This document shows positions 56,689 through 64,000 of a stretch of DNA of 64,000 nucleotides, piece after piece; position 1 is the stretch's first letter, and every line of letters begins with the position of its first letter. The notes beneath the pieces were generated by a model, which searched no databases, had not been told where the DNA came from, and saw only the letters and a program-made list of their open reading frames with translations. The position numbers and the translations under genes were made by a program. The DNA is from Takakia lepidozioides (taxonomy: Eukaryota > Streptophyta > Takakiopsida > Takakiales > Takakiaceae): NCBI GenBank assembly GCA_030704615.1, contig CM060732.1:38729053-38793052 (forward strand). Reading direction: 5' to 3'.

Positions 56689-57067
56689 ACGGCGTGAGCC
56701 CAGCCCCGTGAGCCTGGGAGCTGAGCTCACGCTTCAGGGAAGCGTGAGCAGCATGAATCTGCTGGAGAAGCAGGTCCTATAGGCGAGGATTGCAGGAAGA
56801 GGGCCTATTACCGTGGACAAAACAAAGGAGGCCACCATGCACCATGTCTGCAATGCGTGCCAAAAAAGAGGAATATGTAAATATGGCAGATTTGAGCTCA
56901 GAATGATTGACACAGTTTATTTCAATTCACAGAGAGACGCTTACAATGAATCGCAAGTGCATTTGCCCTGGTTCCGTGAACGAAATGTATATGTTTGTCA
57001 TAAAATGAAAAGTCTTCACACGGCAACCTGGAAACCAGCATGGGAAGCGGGCATGGCTCGTATGTGT

Positions 57068-60000
57068 TCAAAGAGAAGTTGGCGGAGCTCTACGCGAGGT
57101 GTCCCGCTGCAGAAGGGTGATGACTTCTCCGTAGCCTAGTGTGGCTTGGTGAATGAATTGGTCTCTCTTACCGTCGCAACACATAATTACAAGGTATATG
57201 TAATATTGATGCTTGCAGGGGACCCACTTCCCTCTCATGCCGAGAGCGCCCTCACGCATTGTTACAAAATCCGGACAAGTGCACGATGGGAAATTCCCGA
57301 TGGTAACCTGATATTCTTTGGCATGAAGAACTGAGCCAATTGACAGCACTGTGTAAATCCGTCCATACCCGGGGAAGGGACTTCGGTGATACGAGTCACC
57401 CTAGCCTGCAAAATTCTAGCCGATTCCATCTTGCATTCGTGATCTGCACCCGAAGCAACACGGCGCACTGTTTTTCCATCTCTTTTTGTTGGGTGGGAGT
57501 CGGCACCGGGTGGAGGCATTGTCGGAGCATGTGGCACATCTGTGCCGACAGTGCATAAGGGCACCACCCGGGACCGTGCAAGACAAAACCCTCCCTCCTC
57601 CAGCATGCTTATCTCGGTTGAGGACAGCGATGTCCCAATTTTCACAGGCCAAATTGCGGGGGAGGGGGCTTCATTATCACGGAAGGACGAACTGTTCCCT
57701 TCACGCATCGTGCCATATTGTCTGGGCAGAACCAAAACTTGTGCTCTTTTGACTCCCCACTATGGTAAGGTCGGAACAACCCTGTGAATGTTGGAGCTGG
57801 AGTCCCCCTGGAGCCTTTGCATATTTTTGATTTGCATTTCTTGAATGAGGGGGTCCGAATTGCCATGCAAGCCACTCTAGATCCCGGTGGGGTGCGTTCT
57901 ATATGCCAGTCACTATCAATGCAATCAGATTCCTGCACCATGGCCACCACCTCCTCCAATGGGATTTCCGCTGCTATGCTTGCATGTTCTGCACCTGCTC
58001 CACAGGAGGAGGACCCACCTGGGAAGGGGCCGGCACAGGACTTAGTCTGCACTGGAGACACCTTTGGCACAGAGAAATTGACCCTGTCTGGCCTATGGGA
58101 ATCTCCATCTGACCCTGGAAGAGTGTTTAATTTCCTTTTGCATGATCCAAATCTTTCCTCGCCTTCCAAATGGGGGAGCCTGGATTGCAGAGGGGAGCCT
58201 TCAGTGCACCTGTTTAGAGCTCTGGCCATCTTTGACGGGTCTCCGGACCTACTCGCAGCCCTTAGCATCAACAAAGTCGTATCGGGGCCCTTCCCTCCAC
58301 CCCGTCCCATCAGAAAATTGCGGTACCTGGTTTGTTGTGTAAGTGCCCGCACCATGTCATCAGCAGTGGCCACATACAAGTCACGACCTGCTTTGGTAGA
58401 CTGTTGCATCCAGGCGTTGTGAACAGTCTCTGCCAAATTACACGATGGCATGTCGGCCAAGTCCTCCAAGGACATGTCCTGCAGGAGGCATTGCATGGAA
58501 ATGTGAGGAAGGAAAAGAAATGGTAGAGGTTCTTCAAGTGACAATCGAACAACCCCAAATGAACAGGCACGATGCAAAGTGCAATTTGTGTTTAAGGAAA
58601 ACTTGTGAGGCTTACCGTCGTCATGAAAGCTCCCCACTGTCTGTACCTGAAGTGCCAGAAAACCAACCAGTCCTCCAACTCCTTCAGGTGGATACCTGTA
58701 GCAGCACCAGAGGAGAACCACCAAGCCCGGATTGCCTGGTAAGTGCTCTCAGCTTCTCCCATTGAGGTGGCATTCTTGTACTTCAGACAGAGCCTTCTAT
58801 GCTCCAACTGAAGGTCAGGGCGAATGCAGCGCTTTGTATGACGTGCCAGAGATTGACTCCAATGGAAGAGGCATGTGCGCTCCCTATTTTCCATTGGGAC
58901 CTTAGGATCCCCGAACCAAACACGCGCCGCACTGCATTGAAATTTGCCTGTGCACTATCAGCCATGAAGCCCGCAAAATTTGTGTTCTGTATTCCATTGC
59001 GCTGCATGACGGCCAGGAGGGAATTCCACATGAGCATCTGGGATTCAGTGTCCTCCGACTGCATATCACAAATTGCTATGGAGAGCACACGCTGGTACGC
59101 TGGATCATACACATGGCACGCCATGGTTGTCCAACCCTTCACCCGTTTGCAGTGATCAAACATTAACCAACATTTAGCCAAATCTCCTCCAGGTTGCATT
59201 CGGCGGACAATGCTCACACCACTGCCTTGGCCCACAGCGGACATCTTGAACAAATACACTTTGGACGAGCCCTGGCCAGGGAACATACTGTTTTGAATGA
59301 ATTCATAGCGACTCCTCCGTTTGAGGTCCATAATGTTGTCCATGAATCCAGCAGTGCCTGTGCCCATTCTGAGTGCATTCACCTGGTTTCGAATATTGGG
59401 AGAGCTCAACACGGAGAAATGGTCCATGACTGCCTCAAGGGAATCTGCATCCAGCATTGGCTGTGTCGCATCCCCTTCACCCAGTATGTGTTTTTCCAGG
59501 AATGCCTTGCTAGCTGCAAGCGCTATAGCAGAAGGTGTTGCACAAGGGGCATTGTGGAACTCTTGCTTCAGTAGATTTCTAGCGATGTCCACGCTATCCC
59601 TGCAACTCCCTTTGGACACAGGATGCTCGTGTGCACCCATATGAATGCAGGCACGAGTCATTGTCTTGCATCGATGTGCCACCTGATACATACGAGCGTG
59701 GCAAACAGAAACACAGGACGGGGAAAGTTTGCAGAACCTGCACACAAAAGTATTGGTCTTGGGAGGTGCAAGCCCTGGGGTGAAAGGATTCAGGGGCACA
59801 CCTTCCCACTCACTTTCGTTTGGCTGAGCGCTGTTTCTCAGCCGAGGGCAAGAAATATTCAGGCACTTGCAATGCCCAACGCAAACCGACCTCCGAAATT
59901 TCAAGCCAATGTCGTTATGGATGTTCGACGTTTTTGTCCTGCACCAAGGATGTCCGTCATGTTTCTTGTCCATGCCCTGCAGAAGCCCAGCCAGTCCACT

Positions 60001-61143
60001 GGAAGACGTGGGAGGGTTGAGCTCAAACAAGATGTCCCCATCAAACTGAGCTGGCACGTATTGAACCCGTTGCACTGGAAGGGACTCCCAATCAACAAAA
60101 CGTAGCTCGCTCTTGCACCCAGGCACACCTGCGAGGGCTTTCAATTTTGGAATGACACTTGTTATCTCTTGCAATTCGTCATCATCCAATAAGGGAGTTT
60201 GCACTGGCGGAGGAATCTCAGAAACATCCTCCGAGGACGAGTCCGAAAGAGTCACGAAGGTAGTGGATGTGCTCACCTCTTGTTTCACAGGAACTGTGCC
60301 CTTCTGTTGCACGACCGATGCTGCAGTGCCAGGGGTAACGACTGATCCTGCTGATTGTCTTCTCTCTTTTCCAAGGACACGGTATGTTCCTGGAAGGACT
60401 CTCCACTTCCTTCCACACTCGCCAACCAAGGGTTTCTCCAAGTGCCCAGAATCCAAATTCCCATCCTCGTCATACACCTCTTTCTGAACAAGCAGAGAAC
60501 CCAACTCCAGCGGGAACACTGTAACCAGCTCATCCTCATGAACAACTGCATACCCATCGTCGTCTGCAGTGGCAGTCAGTGGAAGAGTACCTGCATTGGA
60601 ATGGAATCGAGCGAGTGCATCTCGCTCCCTCGACATGTTTTCCATCACTGAACGAAACTGGCGATTCAGAACGGAATCCCCGAACTGAGAGCCCGTAATT
60701 ATCGAAAGTGGAAATACCACCAGCAAACTGAGGTCAACAAGGGTAGCACCAAACCAAAGGCTGCCGGCGATGCATGCCAAGGATGTAGGGATGACGTGCA
60801 CCTTCACCTCCCACCAACCAGAAAAACCGTTTTGAAAGACCAGAGCCACAAGAAGCCGTGCTGTTTTTGGATGGAAAACAAACCCTGAAAATGACATGAA
60901 ACCATCCATTATGAAATGACGGCAACAACCCTGGAGAGCAGTAAACAGGAAGATCCGATTGTAATGAGATTGTGTTGCGCCAGAATAGCACAGAACAAAC
61001 ACTGACACTCCAAGAGATACCTCGCACGAATGTGTGCAACACATGGTCATATCCGACAAATCCTTTATACCGAATGACCCCATGGGGACGGTCACGGCAT
61101 AAAAAAAACCACAGGGCATGCAGTACAACACACGTGGATGCAT
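57068..61143 (-). pseudogene. Mutator-like transposase with WRKY-GCM1-type and SWIM zinc fingers
   Basis: The long frame 61143-58783 has a poorly conserved first 200 codons. Next is a WRKY-GCM1-like zinc finger: HPWCRTKTSN then CVGHCKCLNISCP. The MULE-type RNase H-fold core follows: GWTTMACHVYDPAYQRVLSI, NFAGFMADSAQANFNAVRRV and, after a one-base frameshift at about 58915, ERTCLFHWSQSLARHTKRC. A GT-AG intron (58615-58479) joins FRYRQWGAFMTT to DMSLEDLADMPSCNLAETVH. The C-terminal region continues to about 57640. A SWIM finger (CTCPDF ... WVPCKHQYYIY) lies at 57349-57068 in another frame. WRKY-GCM1 fingers in Mutator transposases are an established association. The frameshift suggests a dead copy or an assembly error. 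Terminal repeats were not found. Confidence 0.75.
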
Positions 61144-61642
61144 ATGTGAAGCATAACAATTATTGCGAATCTGGAAGAACTGCTCGGAATTGAAAAAGCA
61201 CTACATTTCTACGGCACATTCGAATTTGAAAGAAGGCAAGGAGGCCGCCATGTATTGGCAGGCGGCGAAGTACATCTGACATATATCGCAAATGCATGCA
61301 ACGGATGTTCTTTTTCTTCGGCGCTTTATTAGCTGGGTAATACAAAGACGCCAAAATGGATGAATTCCGTTCGCACACAATATCAACACCCGCATCCAAA
61401 TACGGTTGACAACGTCCATTTTTATTTTTGTTACATGCGATACCAGGACTTGTTGCAAACGTCAAACTGGAGAGCTCCAGGGGCATCGTGGGGAGCCCTT
61501 GTTTCCAGCGGAGGAGAAAGAGAAGGAAGTCATTATACTTCACGAGTTCTAGAAACAGGAATAGAGCTAGATATAGAATGAGGATGGAAAGAGTGGAGGA
61601 AGAGGAAAAGGAGGAAGAAGAGGAATACAGGAAAGTGTGGCG

Positions 61643-61888
61643 ATGGAGGAGCAGGAATCTGGAGAAGAACAACAACCCAACATAGTTCCAGGAACAGGCG
61701 AGGAGGACACTGCGTCTGAGGGAGAGACAGACGACATGGAGGAAGATGTTGACACTGGCCTCACGAAGAATCTGACCACGGGAAAGAGGAAGGGGGAGAG
61801 GCTCACCTACATAGTCGGCGAAGAGAGCAGCCCGAAGCGGAAAGGGTCCCCGGCAACTGGGGAGTCTTCTCGAGTACCTACGAAAAAG
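61643..61888 (+). CDS. candidate first exon of an acidic unknown protein
   Basis: From ATG at 61643 the frame encodes an acidic start (MEEQESGEEQQ), then a Lys/Arg-rich stretch with nuclear-signal-like clusters (GKRKGERL, SPKRKG, PTKKVK). A possible donor AAG/GTAAAA at 61888-61889 precedes the palindromic satellite. It starts about 500 bp from the divergent Mutator-like frame, so it might be a second gene of that element. The frame runs on through the repeats to 62239, but that part is repeat-derived. I do not recognise the family. Confidence 0.4.
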
Positions 61889-61969
61889 GTAAAATCTACA
61901 GGACCCACATTTGTGAAGAATTCGGCTTTCAATGGCAGGTATTTGAGAAAGAAAGAACCATTCAGTGGC

Positions 61970-63060
61970 AGCTCAAACAGTGTGCGTTGCCGCACACTGT
62001 TTGAGCTGCACAAGTCACTGTTTAAGGGTGCAAAATTCTTCCTTCAACGACACCTTTCTGAGGATGAAATGAACCCCGCACTTCCAGCTCAAACAGTGTG
62101 CGGCAACGCACACTGTTTGAGCAGATCTTTCAATGTTTTAGGGTGCAAAATTTGGCCTTGGAGTCAGTTATCTGCGGGTGAAATGAACCCTTCACTGCCA
62201 GCCCAAACAGTGTGCGGCAACGCACACTGTTTGAGCTGAACATTTCAATGTTTTAGGGTGCAAAATTTGGACTTCAGGGGCACCTTTCTGAGGATGGAAT
62301 GAACCCTGCACTGCCAGCTCAAACAGTGTGCGGCAACGCACACTGTTTGAGCTGAACATTTCAATGTTTTAGGGTGCAAAATTTGGACTTCAGGGGCACC
62401 TATCTGAGGATGAAATGAACCCTTCACTGTCAGCTCAAACAGTGTGCGGCAACGCACACTGTTTGAGCTGAACATTTCAATGTTTTAGGGTGCAAAATTT
62501 GGACTTCTGTCTGTTATCTGAGGATGAAATGAACCCTTCACTGCCAGCTCAAACAGTGTGCGGCAACGCACACTGTTTGAGCTGAACATTTCAATGTTTT
62601 AGGGTGCAAAATTTGGACTTCAGGGGCACCTATCTGAGGATGAAATGAACCCTTCACTGTCAGCTCAAACAGTGTGCGGCAACGCACACTGTTTGAGCTG
62701 AACATTTCAATGTTTTAGGGTGCAAAATTTGGTCTTCAGTCACTTATCTGAGGTGAAATGAACCCTTCACTGCCAGCTCAAACAGTGTGCGGCAACGCAC
62801 ACTGTTTGAGCTGAAACATTTCAATGTTTCAGGGTGCAAAATTTGGACTTCAGGGACCTGTTTGAGGATGAAATGAACCCTTCACTGTCAGCCCAAACAG
62901 TGTGGCGGCAACGCACACTGTTTGAGCTGAACATTTCAATGTTTCTCTGGTGCATTTGGACTTCAGGTTGACCTGTTTGAGGATGAAATGAACCCTTCAC
63001 TGCAGCTCCAAACAGTGTGCGGCGGCAACGCACACTGTTTGAGCTGAACATTTCAATGTT
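61970..63060. repeat. hairpin satellite: ten 114-116-bp units each with a 38-bp palindrome
   Basis: Each unit contains a near-perfect palindrome. Its left arm is AGCTCAAACAGTGTGCG, the loop is GCAA, and the right arm is CGCACACTGTTTGAGCT. Palindromes start at 61970, 62086, 62200, 62316, 62432, 62546, 62662, 62775, 62890 and 63004. Spacers share ttcaatgttttagggtgcaa and gaggatgaaatgaaccctt. In the first unit the loop reads TTGC, i.e. the palindrome is inverted relative to all others. The array runs on to the assembly gap, so its true length is unknown. Confidence 0.95.
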
Positions 63061-63084
63061 TCAGGGTGCAAAATTTGGTCTTGC

Positions 63085-63584
63085 NNNNNNNNNNNNNNNN
63101 NNNNNNNNNNNNNNNNNNNNNNNNNNNNNNNNNNNNNNNNNNNNNNNNNNNNNNNNNNNNNNNNNNNNNNNNNNNNNNNNNNNNNNNNNNNNNNNNNNNN
63201 NNNNNNNNNNNNNNNNNNNNNNNNNNNNNNNNNNNNNNNNNNNNNNNNNNNNNNNNNNNNNNNNNNNNNNNNNNNNNNNNNNNNNNNNNNNNNNNNNNNN
63301 NNNNNNNNNNNNNNNNNNNNNNNNNNNNNNNNNNNNNNNNNNNNNNNNNNNNNNNNNNNNNNNNNNNNNNNNNNNNNNNNNNNNNNNNNNNNNNNNNNNN
63401 NNNNNNNNNNNNNNNNNNNNNNNNNNNNNNNNNNNNNNNNNNNNNNNNNNNNNNNNNNNNNNNNNNNNNNNNNNNNNNNNNNNNNNNNNNNNNNNNNNNN
63501 NNNNNNNNNNNNNNNNNNNNNNNNNNNNNNNNNNNNNNNNNNNNNNNNNNNNNNNNNNNNNNNNNNNNNNNNNNNNNNNNNNNN
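63085..63584. other. assembly gap, exactly 500 N
   Basis: A placeholder-sized run of N directly abuts the palindromic array. The open frames reported through it are artefacts. Real length unknown. Confidence 0.99.
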
Positions 63585-63977
63585 ATCCAACCTTTGGGGT
63601 ACGAAGAAAGCACTTGTTCGGATTGACTGAGGAGGACTTTGAGCGCATTGGCAGCTTCATTCCTACAACACAGATGGATGCAATTTGGCAATTTCCGCTC
63701 CGTACAACAAGTTGATGAAGGATCTGCATAGCTTGAGGATGGACTTACTCCATGGAACCGACCATTCACAGAAGTTGTGGTGGATGACGCATTGCAGTGG
63801 TTTGCATTGGTGATGGAGCAAGCAGTATTCGACATTGTTTTGCAGAATCCCAATGTCTTCAAAGTCCTGTGGTGTGGGACCCCAACTGAAGACCGCATTG
63901 GCGCCATTGCTCATCTCGATGGAGCATGCCTGTGCCGGCAAATCAAGGACATTGGCCTCGTCGGAATCTCTTGGAAG
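63585..63977 (+). CDS. partial unknown coding region at the window edge
   Basis: After the gap, plus-strand frames look coding: RKHLFGLTEEDFERIGSFIP (63594-63715) and, in another frame from about 63731, PWNRPFTEVVVDDALQWFAL continuing to GISWK and a possible donor AAG/GTAAAA at 63977-63978. The two frames must be joined by a shift or an unseen intron. I do not recognise the family. It could be the continuation of the acidic-protein gene at 61643 or part of the neighbouring transposon. Confidence 0.35.
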
Positions 63978-64000
63978 GTAAAAATGTTATGGGCAACTTT

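Noticed and set aside
57784-58422. 212-codon plus-strand frame
   Set aside because: It is antisense to the Mutator-like C-terminal region, which has recognisable family text (MSLEDLADMPSCNLAETVH). The plus frame has none.
61970-63060. Resemblance to a CRISPR array
   Set aside because: Regular palindromic repeats, but units are 114-116 bp with similar, not unique, spacers, and the context is a plant nuclear genome with transposons. It is a satellite.
63053-63907. Long open frames spanning the N run
   Set aside because: They consist of translated N and are artefacts of the assembly gap.

Overview
This window looks like nuclear DNA of a land plant, most likely a seed-free one (bryophyte, lycophyte or fern); the species cannot be named from sequence alone. 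Support: spliced genes with GT-AG and GC-AG introns, an organelle-type threonyl-tRNA synthetase with a transit peptide, PLS-class pentatricopeptide-repeat (PPR) proteins, PDF-motif (OSB-like) organellar proteins, plant alpha-tubulins ending EEY, and Ty1/copia, Ty3/gypsy chromodomain, LINE and Mutator-like transposons.

Layout. 0-3.8 kb: repeats and decayed retroelements. 3.8-6.3 kb (-): four-exon RNA polymerase II subunit RPB3. 7.1-8.4 kb (+): three-exon, 165-aa PDF-motif protein, followed by an intronless PPR gene at 8.6-10.4 kb (+). 11.29-16.44 kb: element with 30-bp terminal inverted repeats and a possible AGAA target duplication, carrying two decayed FCP1/NIF-like phosphatase domains. 17.2-19.7 and 27.5-30.0 kb (+): two alpha-tubulin genes from a block duplication that also carried the 3' end of a convergent PPR gene. 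Between them lie a LINE (-), the ghost PPR end, a micro-inversion and a gypsy remnant. 30.9-33.0 and 36.1-38.4 kb (-): two more PPR genes, each preceded upstream by decayed PDF-motif exons. 40.9-45.7 kb (+): eight-exon threonyl-tRNA synthetase. 47-64 kb: transposon-rich tract with a LINE tail, two copia fragments, a short-chain dehydrogenase fragment, a Ty3/gypsy chromovirus, a Mutator-like transposon with WRKY-GCM1-like and SWIM zinc fingers, and a 115-bp satellite built around a perfect hairpin that runs into a 500-N gap.

Main theme. A PDF-motif gene followed by a PPR gene on the same strand occurs three times. Only the first PDF gene looks intact; it has a transit peptide and a PDF motif but no recognisable OB-fold. 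The PPR proteins all end just after the first E motif, without E2 or DYW. Both partners are of families that act on organellar nucleic acids. All intact-gene exon borders given here come from matching protein-family continuity, reading phase and splice sites by eye; no alignment or RNA evidence was available.
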